A stretch of DNA of 64,000 bases from an uncultured Alistipes sp. (lineage in GTDB: Bacteria > Bacteroidota > Bacteroidia > Bacteroidales > UBA932), in NCBI GenBank assembly GCA_900550465.1, contig URSC01000004.1:62001-126000 (forward strand), in the 5' to 3' direction. The notes under the pieces are model-generated. The model was not told the origin of the DNA and searched no databases. It was given only the letters and a program-made list of their open reading frames with translations. Shown here one piece after another: positions 15,674 to 22,422 of the stretch (the first letter of the stretch is position 1; every line of letters starts with the position of its first letter). The position numbers were made by a program, and so were the translations under genes.

Positions 15674-18172
15674 TCAATAGAGGCGGGTGAGGCAGGATCC
15701 GCGGAAGTAGTGGGCGAGGATGCGGTCGAATGTGCAGCCGCGGGCGCTCATGGCGGCGGCTCCGATCTGGCACAGTCCTACGCCGTGTCCCCAGCCGGCA
15801 CCGTGGAGGATGAATCTGGCCGGAGCGTTTATGTCGGGTCGAATGTCCTGGCCGTCAGAAGCAGGCTCGGCGTAGACGGTATCCACGACAAAGGCCGAGC
15901 TGTACAAGTGCGACTCGGACAGCCAGCGGCGTATCTCGAGTTCCTTGCCGACGGTGACGGTCCGCTGTGTGCCCCGGATGAGCAGCTCGATGATGCGTCC
16001 GGATGCCCCTCGACGCAGCGGCCTGAGTTCCAGCACTGAACCGAAGTCAATGCCGGATCGGCGGCGGAGCAGGTCTCTCAGTTCCTCCTGGGAGTATTCG
16101 ACTCTCCAGCGGTAGAAATCGGCGGTCTCCTGGTCGTAAGAGTTCAGGACGGTGGATAGCAGGGCCGGGTCGGAGGTGTTGCAGAAGGCCTCGGGCGAGG
16201 ACAATATCCATTCGCGGGCATTCTGCTCGTCGGAGAGGTCCGGGATAGTGCCGACGATGTTTCTATGTGTAGGACCGGCTGCCGGGAAACCGGGCTTGGT
16301 GCCTGTGCTTTCGGCTGCGACAGGGCCGGAGGCGTCAGGCGTACCGTCGTCAGCGGCATTGTCTTCGTCGGTCTGCAGGCATGCATAGTCCCGCACGGGC
16401 CGCAGATAGGCATAGTCCTCGTCGGCCCAGCAGGCGGAGAACCGCTCGGAGACTCCCCCGCAGCATTTGGAGAAGCGGGTATCGCAGATGGCTCCGTCCG
16501 GCCCGTCGGTCAGCACCAGTCCGCGGGTAGCCTCGATGGCCCGCCGGATATTGGCATTCCCGGCCCGGAGCAGCCCCTGATATCTCTGGCAATGGTCGTC
16601 CGCACAGACATCGAAGAGCGAATGGTCCTCCCGGTCGTACCAGCGGATGATGCGGTCATTCTCAAGGGAACCCAGTGCGGAAATTCCCTGCCCGGAATGT
16701 CCGTTTTCCGGGGATTCCTGGCTGTCGGGATTGCCTCCATTCCCAGCGGCAGAGTGGCACGATCCCTCATAGCCTTGAACATTGTCCCCGCCCCCGAGCG
16801 TAGGCCGTGCCAGCAGCCACGACCGCGAGATGACGGCGTGGGCCTTGAGGAACTCCTCCGGCGCGTCCCCGTTCATCTCCGAGGAGATTACGCTCAGCAG
16901 GTAATCCTCTGTCAGCACGCTGTTTATGGCCACAAGCCCGTCCTCCGATGGCAGAATGGTCAGCCCGCCGGAGAACAGCTGGTCCTCCTCCCGCTCCCAA
17001 TGGAAATTGATCCCTATCCTGACCTTGTGCAGGGTGAATCCCCGGGAATCTCCCCCTTCGGAAGCACTGCCCGCAGGTCTGAATTCCAGCCTCCCATAGC
17101 GTTTACCATTCCACTCTACCATCCCGTCCGCGAGGGTAAATGCCTGTTCTCCGCAGATGCCCCCTTTCCGGGAGTCCGGACCTGTGAACGGCTGATTGAA
17201 CCTGACCCGCAGCACCGGGGCGGTGAGCAGCCCCACGTCGATGACCGGCTGCCAGGAAGTATCGACGGTCTCCTCGATGATGTCCCTGAGCACCTGTGCA
17301 TTGACCCTCCGGAAATCCGCTTCCACCGGGACGATGAACACACCTCCGAGGTCGACCGAGGCGGGACTGATACGCACGGCCCTGTCTTCCGGGGCGAAAT
17401 AGCAGGAAGGACGGTGGGCTTTGCGCGGAATGACGATGATGCGGAACGATGCCCCGGGACCGCCGTCAGCGGACGTCTCCTTCCAGCAGAGGATATTGAG
17501 CTGCGGCTCACCGGTAGCCGGACTGACAGGCAGGGAGCGGAGCACCCGGAGGAATGCGGCTGTCGCGGAAGTCCCGTCCGGAGCGGTAATCACCGGCAGT
17601 CCGGAAATGTATCCCGAAGTTACGGCAATGCTCGCACGGCCCGGCCTCATGACGGTCACAGGCTTCAGCCGGTCAAAATGCGTCTCGACGGGCAGGAACC
17701 CCCTGCAGCCCATCTGGAAATGGAAATGGTCGGGGGCGCTGGCTCCGCTCTCCGGACCGTTGTAGAAGACCACCATGTCGGGGAAGGTCTCCGCAAGGCG
17801 CAGCATGTCCGGGAAGCGTCCGGCAATCCGCTGGGGCGTGTGCTCCACGGACGGGACGGTATAGTGCTTTGGGAAAATAGGGAAGGGATTGACCAGCACC
17901 TCGTAGCGGCGGCCGTCGCAGCCTTCGAAGGGCAGGGCCTCCTGCTGCTCCGGACGGTTTTCCCGGCACAGGAAGCAGGGCCGGGCCGCGATGGAGGCCG
18001 CGTCGGTGCGGGCCAGTGTGGAGACTGCCCGGGCGGGATTGTACTGCACCCTGACCGGCATACCGCCGATGGTTATTTCCTTGGTCTGTACCTCGCGCAG
18101 GTCACGGTATCTCCGCGCCGCTTCCGGCCATCCGGCCAACTGTCTCTTCAGGAGACTCTGTAGTTCTGTCAT
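15674..18172 (-). CDS. DUF4922 (HIT-like) - SpoIID/LytB fusion protein
   Basis: 832-residue two-part protein. Residues about 1-330 resemble DUF4922, a branch of the HIT/Ap4A phosphorylase-GDP-glucose phosphorylase fold: PCFLCRENRP (Cys66, Cys69), NPFPIFPKHYTVPS, and the active-site-like HFHFQ (149-153). From about residue 400 to the end is a SpoIID/LytB domain: FSGGLTILPSEDGLVAINSVL, SEMNGDAPEEFLKAHAVISRSW with the putative catalytic Glu, and the C-terminal HGAGWGHGVGLCQIGA. SpoIID enzymes are lytic transglycosylases acting on stem-peptide-free glycan. The start is the ATG after a minus-strand TTTG-N19-TATCTTG promoter. No signal peptide is evident, which is odd for a wall-active domain. A cytosolic phosphorylase joined to a wall hydrolase is the notable feature. 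Confidence 0.85.
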   Translation of the reverse strand: MTELQSLLKRQLAGWPEAARRYRDLREVQTKEITIGGMPVRVQYNPARAVSTLARTDAASIAARPCFLCRENRPEQQEALPFEGCDGRRYEVLVNPFPIFPKHYTVPSVEHTPQRIAGRFPDMLRLAETFPDMVVFYNGPESGASAPDHFHFQMGCRGFLPVETHFDRLKPVTVMRPGRASIAVTSGYISGLPVITAPDGTSATAAFLRVLRSLPVSPATGEPQLNILCWKETSADGGPGASFRIIVIPRKAHRPSCYFAPEDRAVRISPASVDLGGVFIVPVEADFRRVNAQVLRDIIEETVDTSWQPVIDVGLLTAPVLRVRFNQPFTGPDSRKGGICGEQAFTLADGMVEWNGKRYGRLEFRPAGSASEGGDSRGFTLHKVRIGINFHWEREEDQLFSGGLTILPSEDGLVAINSVLTEDYLLSVISSEMNGDAPEEFLKAHAVISRSWLLARPTLGGGDNVQGYEGSCHSAAGNGGNPDSQESPENGHSGQGISALGSLENDRIIRWYDREDHSLFDVCADDHCQRYQGLLRAGNANIRRAIEATRGLVLTDGPDGAICDTRFSKCCGGVSERFSACWADEDYAYLRPVRDYACLQTDEDNAADDGTPDASGPVAAESTGTKPGFPAAGPTHRNIVGTIPDLSDEQNAREWILSSPEAFCNTSDPALLSTVLNSYDQETADFYRWRVEYSQEELRDLLRRRSGIDFGSVLELRPLRRGASGRIIELLIRGTQRTVTVGKELEIRRWLSESHLYSSAFVVDTVYAEPASDGQDIRPDINAPARFILHGAGWGHGVGLCQIGAAAMSARGCTFDRILAHYFRGSCLTRLY

Positions 18173-18198
18173 CTTTCTTGTGCATCCATAAAGTGGCA

Positions 18199-18229
18199 GC
18201 AAGATACGGAAAATTCTGTAGAACTCAAA
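18199..18229 (-). promoter_or_regulatory. Promoter TTTG-N19-TATCTTG
   Basis: Minus-strand TTTG (18229-18226) and TATCTTGC (18206-18199), 19 bp apart, 27 bp before the DUF4922-SpoIID start. It overlaps the last codon of lepB. Confidence 0.55.
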
Positions 18230-19010
18230 TGCCGCTGACAATACCCACTATATAATCTTCCGGAATCAGTCCTATGTACCGGCTGTCCATGGAGTTGAGG
18301 ACGTTGTCCCCGGCGAGGAAGCAATAGTTGCTGCGGAAGGTATGGCATGAAACGGAGTCTGCATCGGGCATGTCTCCGGATTCATACTCGATGAGTCTGC
18401 CGTACAGGAAGATATTGTTTTCGGTAAGTCTTATGGTGTCTCCTGCGCCTGGTATGTACAGCGGCCCGTAATCTTTGATAGTCCAGACGGCTCCGTCCGG
18501 CAAGACGGCAGCTTCGAACTTCAGGGCGGTATCGGCTGTGAGTACTGAGTCAGGTCTGCGGGAAAGCCATCTCTGATACCGTTCAGTTCCGATAACTGTT
18601 GTAGGCAGCGAGGAGTTGTAGTAGTATCCGTTGCGGATGCCCACAGTGTCGCCAGACCTCCCTATGCATCTCTTTGCGTAGACGTAGTTGATCCTGAAGT
18701 GAATTTTGCCGGTAGAGTCAGGGTAGGGGTAGTTGAATATGACGATATCTCCCGGACGGACATTCCTGAGTCCGGGCATCCGAAAAGACTCCATCACCGG
18801 GTCCGAGAAGTCGTATTTGGTATAGATGCGGGCACCCATCAGCAGTTTGTTCACGAAGACGTGCTGTCCGTCATGCAGGGTAGGAAGCATGGAGCCGCCT
18901 CTGATAGTGAAGCGGTCGGTCAGGAATACCGGAATCGTTACAGCCAAGGCAGCTGTTGCCAGTGCCATGAGAAGGATAATCCGTATAATCTTTGTGGTAG
19001 GTATTTTCAT
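18225..19010 (-). CDS. lepB: Signal peptidase I, short form, beside NVEALA gene
   Basis: Membrane-bound serine protease of family S26 that cleaves signal peptides; 261 residues. A single N-terminal membrane segment (8-30) precedes GGSMLPTL with the nucleophile Ser40; the general base is Lys113 in AKRCIGRSGD, and the late box LAGDNVLNSMDSRYIGLIP is intact. Housekeeping Bacteroidetes enzymes are usually larger (over 400 residues). This smaller paralogue is divergent from the CxxC lipoprotein-NVEALA-BF3164 genes and shares a 75-bp promoter region with them, so it may be dedicated to that cassette. The start is the ATG that follows a minus-strand TTACTTTG element (19030-19023). The dedicated role is inference from position. 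Confidence 0.88.
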   Translation of the reverse strand: MKIPTTKIIRIILLMALATAALAVTIPVFLTDRFTIRGGSMLPTLHDGQHVFVNKLLMGARIYTKYDFSDPVMESFRMPGLRNVRPGDIVIFNYPYPDSTGKIHFRINYVYAKRCIGRSGDTVGIRNGYYYNSSLPTTVIGTERYQRWLSRRPDSVLTADTALKFEAAVLPDGAVWTIKDYGPLYIPGAGDTIRLTENNIFLYGRLIEYESGDMPDADSVSCHTFRSNYCFLAGDNVLNSMDSRYIGLIPEDYIVGIVSGI

Positions 19011-19037
19011 AAATTCTACCTGCAAAGTAAAAGAAAA

Positions 19038-19069
19038 TTTGTCTATTTGAAAACAATGCAATATCTTTG
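19038..19069 (+). promoter_or_regulatory. Promoter TTTG-N20-TATCTTTG of the NVEALA cassette
   Basis: TTTG at 19038-19041 and TATCTTTG at 19062-19069 have the exact Bacteroidetes spacing, 16 bp before the start codon of the CxxC lipoprotein gene. Confidence 0.75.
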
Positions 19070-19085
19070 AAAACAAAAAACTACT

Positions 19086-19643
19086 ATGAGACTTCTATCC
19101 CGCATATTGATATTTATGATAGGTCCTGTGCTGATTTGCACATGTACTTCGCGGGAAACTGTCTTGTTGCGCAGGGAACTGAGGACGTTTATGTCGGATA
19201 CAGTTGTGACTCCGGCCGGCATACAGGGAGTCGATACTGCGGGTGTCTTTTTCTATAAAGACAAGTCTGACCAGCCTAAGTTGATATTCTACTATGATTC
19301 TGCATCGTGCAGTGACTGCGAAATAGCACATCTGACCAGCATAGAATGGCTCTACCGCAAGAGTTCAGAGGATGGTACATTTGAAGTATTGACCATATTC
19401 TCTCCGAAGCCTGAAGATTACGAAGTCGTGAGGCGGCTGCTGGATATACACAGGTTCCCGTATCCGGTGTATATAGATTTCGACGGACGTTTCAGGAAAG
19501 CCAACAATTTCATCCCGGAGGATGTGCGTTTTCACACATTTTTGACAGACAGTGCAGGGAAGATAGTGTATGTGGGCAATCCTTCAATGAGCGAAGACCT
19601 TAGGACAGCTTTTGAAAAGGTACTTGAAAGTATTGCCAAATGA
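19086..19643 (+). CDS. Thioredoxin-like CxxC exported protein of NVEALA cassette
   Basis: 185-residue exported protein with an N-terminal membrane/signal segment ending near ICTCTSRE, a weak lipobox. The body has a thioredoxin-like core: LIFYYDSASCSDCEIAH with Cys75 and Cys78 as a CxxC pair, then FEVLTIFSPKPED, the strand-turn FPYPVYIDFDG, and HTFLTDSAGKIVYVGNP, which matches the last beta strands of peroxiredoxin/TlpA-like folds. Predicted disulfide exchange outside the cytoplasm. It is the first gene of a plus-strand unit: 52 bp later comes the NVEALA gene whose mature peptide has six cysteines, which makes it a natural substrate candidate. No named family recognised with certainty. Confidence 0.78.
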   Translation: MRLLSRILIFMIGPVLICTCTSRETVLLRRELRTFMSDTVVTPAGIQGVDTAGVFFYKDKSDQPKLIFYYDSASCSDCEIAHLTSIEWLYRKSSEDGTFEVLTIFSPKPEDYEVVRRLLDIHRFPYPVYIDFDGRFRKANNFIPEDVRFHTFLTDSAGKIVYVGNPSMSEDLRTAFEKVLESIAK

Positions 19644-19695
19644 ATGTTTTGCGCAAAACAGATAAATCAATTATTAATTTTAAAATCAAGCAGCA

Positions 19696-19983
19696 ATGAA
19701 GAAGACAATTATTCTCATTCTCGGAGGGGCGGTAGCCCTCACTCTTTCTCTTTTCCTGAGTATCTGTGCGATATCTCAGAGTAACGCTGAATCTGACGGC
19801 GGACTTTTCGAAACCAATGTGGAAGCGTTGGCAGGTGTCGAGCATTGGGGAACATGTGGCACAGTAGACCCGTATTGCGATGCAATTTGTCCAAATTGTG
19901 GTAATGAGGTCTGGGCAAAAGGATATAAAGGACCTGGTAAACTGACCAATTGTACATGCTCTCAATCAGTAATTGAAAAATAA
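19696..19983 (+). CDS. NVEALA-family exported cysteine-rich peptide
   Basis: 95-residue precursor. A charged N-terminus and hydrophobic stretch (4-27) form a signal peptide, probably cleaved near SNA (29-31). The family motif NVEALA sits at residues 41-46. The following ~50 residues carry six cysteines (54, 61, 65, 68, 86, 88), two of them in a CPNC pair and two in CTC. This recalls a propeptide with a conserved cleavage or sorting motif followed by a small disulfide- or metal-stabilised product. The family is abundant in Bacteroidales and its function is not established. It sits between a CxxC thioredoxin-like gene and a BF3164-like lipoprotein gene, with a short signal peptidase divergent. 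Product activity (bacteriocin, signal, adhesin part) is unknown. Confidence 0.88.
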   Translation: MKKTIILILGGAVALTLSLFLSICAISQSNAESDGGLFETNVEALAGVEHWGTCGTVDPYCDAICPNCGNEVWAKGYKGPGKLTNCTCSQSVIEK

Positions 19984-20013
19984 TATCGGGCCTTAAACTG
20001 TATTTTCACATTT

Positions 20014-21069
20014 ATGATATGGATGAATATTAGTAAGGGAACAATCCTAGTTCCCTTATTTTTCCTATTTTCATGTTCCGGTGAGGTATCTTTGTCCGTG
20101 ACGTTCCCGACAGAACGGAAAGCCGGGTGGGAACTTGTCTCAGACGAGTTGTATGTCAATGTTGTATACGATTTGTGGGAGTACAAGTCTTGTCTGCTGG
20201 TACCAGTGGCGGACATGAAGACGGGGCACAATCTGTGGATATACGACAAAAATACCGGCAAGCGGATATGGTCCGGTATCAACGACGGCCGCGGGCCAGG
20301 TGAGACCATGAGTGGGCTGCAAAACACTTATTTTGCCGATGGCGTGCTGACATATTACGATGACATGAAGGGGAGCATACTCCGTTATCAGATAGATTCG
20401 ATACTTGCCGGAAGTTTTCTGTACAGGGAGGAGCGGTATGATCCTCCTACGTGGACAATGAGTGTGGTGGAGTCTGGAGACAACAGGTTGTTTATGAAGA
20501 ATGTCGGCTATTCAAGTCCGGACCTGCATGAGGTAAGCAGGTTTGAGCTCCAGGACCGCGCTGGACATACTCTGTGTCAGTACGATTATTCCCCGGTAAG
20601 CGACCCGGAGCTGCGTTTTTATGAGTACATGTATACGCCTTACTCCGCATCACCGGACAAGAGCCGTCTGGCTATAGGAACATTGCATGGGACTGTGCTG
20701 GAAACGTACGGCATCGGGCAGGACAGCATAGCTCCTATAGCGGTCAGAGTATTTGAGGATCCGGACATTGATGTATCCTCCGGCGGCTATGACTACAATG
20801 AGCGGACAGTCCTGGGATTCTATGACATATATGCTTTCGACGACAGGATTCTGGCAGCGTATGACGGGGAGGTCAATCCCTATTGGAACAGCGGTGACAG
20901 GCAGACTTACACCAAGATAGCGGTCTTCGACTGGGAGGGCAACCCTCTGGAGCTTATCCACACTGATTATAAGATAGAAAGGCTTTGTTATTCTGAGACT
21001 GAGAATACAATTTATGCTGCCGTGATGGACCGCGACGGCATAATGTATTTAGCGAAGATGGAGCTATAG
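20014..21069 (+). CDS. BF3164/TolB-like lipoprotein of the NVEALA cassette
   Basis: 351-residue lipoprotein (lipobox LFSC) with the same propeller layout as the protein at 13852: first blade VADMKTGHNLWIYDKNTGKRIW, loop INDGRGPGE, and final blade FDWEGNPLELIHTDYKIERL. Two ATGs three codons apart are possible; either leaves the signal peptide intact. It starts 30 bp after the NVEALA gene, so the three plus-strand genes are likely one transcript. Its last 6 bp overlap the convergent ATPase gene. It may bind or display the NVEALA product; this is inference from recurrent neighbourhood. Confidence 0.83.
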   Translation: MIWMNISKGTILVPLFFLFSCSGEVSLSVTFPTERKAGWELVSDELYVNVVYDLWEYKSCLLVPVADMKTGHNLWIYDKNTGKRIWSGINDGRGPGETMSGLQNTYFADGVLTYYDDMKGSILRYQIDSILAGSFLYREERYDPPTWTMSVVESGDNRLFMKNVGYSSPDLHEVSRFELQDRAGHTLCQYDYSPVSDPELRFYEYMYTPYSASPDKSRLAIGTLHGTVLETYGIGQDSIAPIAVRVFEDPDIDVSSGGYDYNERTVLGFYDIYAFDDRILAAYDGEVNPYWNSGDRQTYTKIAVFDWEGNPLELIHTDYKIERLCYSETENTIYAAVMDRDGIMYLAKMEL

Positions 21070-22335
21070 GTCCCGGCTCTGTAGCAGCCATTTCCAGACG
21101 GGAAGTATTTCTATGGCCCTGCCGTCGGGGAGGGGGATGGAGCCTTCTTCGTCGCGGGTGACGATTACCATCCTCGAAAGGCCCTCGGTCTTGTCCAGCC
21201 GGACAAGACCGAGGGCCTCCCTCTCCTTTGTGTCGGGGTCGCTGAGCGTGACGCAGGCCTGTACGGCGTATCCGGCTTCCGGTATGTAGAAATCGACTTC
21301 GGTATTCTTGTGGTAGAAGTACAGTTTGTCTCCGTAGGTCCTGCTCAGGTGGACGGCGCAGAGGTTCTCGAACAGGGGGGCGGCAGTGTTGCTGAGGAAA
21401 ATGCTCAGGAGGCCGTTGTCAATGAAGTAATGCTTCTTGACAGTCTCCCTTTCCGTAGATTTGGTAGCGTAGTTCTCAATGGGCAGGAGGATGTATGCGT
21501 CTTTGGCGGCTTCGACATACTGGATGACCGATGCCGGGGTAGTGTTGATTCCGGTGCTTTTTATCAGGTTGGCTATCCGGTTGTAGGCTATGGGTTTTCC
21601 GATGCTCTCGGCGAGTCTTTTGAACACCATCCGCAGGGCGGTCTCATTGCGGATCCTGCCTCTGACGACTATGTCGTTCAACAGGATTTTCTCATACAGG
21701 TCGTTCAGCCACCTTCTCTTGTTCTTGAAAAGCATGAGCTCAGGGAATCCTCCCCACAGGAGATACTGGGAGAGCATTTCCATGACCTTGAATCTCTCCG
21801 AACTGTATTCCCATCCCTGGCTAAGCACAATGCCCTGTGACTCAAGATACTCTGAAAAGGAGTAGGGATATACCGTCCCTTCCGTGTATCTGCCACCGAG
21901 GGTCGTGTGTATGTCCCGGCTGAGCATTTTAGCGTTGCTTCCTGTGATGTATACCTGAAACTTCCGGTTGGCAAGTCTCCGGGCGAAATGCTCCCAGCCC
22001 TCTATGTTCTGTATCTCGTCTAACATCAGTATCGGCTTTTGCCCGCCGGTGCTTCTGTATGCCTGGAGTATCGTGTCGAAGTCGCCGGCATCCATTCCTA
22101 TGAGACGCTCGTCGTCGAAATCGATGTAGATGAATTCTTCCGGGAGACGGCCTTCGGACATCAGCTGCCTTGCCCGTTTGAACAGCATGTAGGACTTGCC
22201 AGCCTGCCGCACGCCTGTAAGGACGTATCGGCCGCTGCCCTCAAATTCGAACTGCCTGTCATACAGGTCAATGTCTCTGAGAAGTTCCTGTCCCTCGCTT
22301 ATCAGTATCCGGAATGTATCGATTGTTATTGCCAT
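21064..22335 (-). CDS. AAA_14 / DUF4143 ATPase
   Basis: 423-residue P-loop ATPase of the AAA_14-DUF4143 type, a family present in many copies in Bacteroidales genomes and without a settled function. Walker A is GVRQAGKSY (about 42-50), Walker B is ILMLDEIQNI, the sensor motif is YITGSNAKML, and the middle block YPYSFSEYLE is typical. The C-terminal domain (DUF4143) contains the nuclease-like strand 'YFYHKNTEVDFYIPE', which recalls a PD-(D/E)xK fold. It is a monocistronic minus-strand gene whose upstream region carries two AT-rich palindromes. A second, distantly related member lies at 29148-30431. Defence, toxin-like or mobile-element roles have all been proposed for similar proteins; none can be chosen here. 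Confidence 0.87.
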   Translation of the reverse strand: MAITIDTFRILISEGQELLRDIDLYDRQFEFEGSGRYVLTGVRQAGKSYMLFKRARQLMSEGRLPEEFIYIDFDDERLIGMDAGDFDTILQAYRSTGGQKPILMLDEIQNIEGWEHFARRLANRKFQVYITGSNAKMLSRDIHTTLGGRYTEGTVYPYSFSEYLESQGIVLSQGWEYSSERFKVMEMLSQYLLWGGFPELMLFKNKRRWLNDLYEKILLNDIVVRGRIRNETALRMVFKRLAESIGKPIAYNRIANLIKSTGINTTPASVIQYVEAAKDAYILLPIENYATKSTERETVKKHYFIDNGLLSIFLSNTAAPLFENLCAVHLSRTYGDKLYFYHKNTEVDFYIPEAGYAVQACVTLSDPDTKEREALGLVRLDKTEGLSRMVIVTRDEEGSIPLPDGRAIEILPVWKWLLQSRDL

Positions 22336-22368
22336 GTGCGGATATTTTGCTACCGCAAATATAGCAAA

Positions 22369-22420
22369 TTTATATTGCTGATATATAAAAATGGTTAAAT
22401 TTTTATATTACCAATATAAA
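22369..22420. promoter_or_regulatory. Paired AT-rich palindromes upstream of the ATPase gene
   Basis: Two inverted repeats lie 34-85 bp before the ATPase start codon: TTTATAT-N7-ATATAAA (22369-22389) and TTTATATT-ACC-AATATAAA (22402-22420), centred about 32 bp (three helical turns) apart. The shared core is TATATTRCYRATATA. They look like tandem operator sites. The second ends 2 bp before the GH92 stop codon. Confidence 0.5.
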
Positions 22421-22422
22421 AA

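Noticed and set aside
16265..18163. 632-residue plus-strand frame opposite the SpoIID fusion
   Set aside because: No recognisable domain; the opposite strand encodes a full DUF4922-SpoIID protein with conserved motifs.
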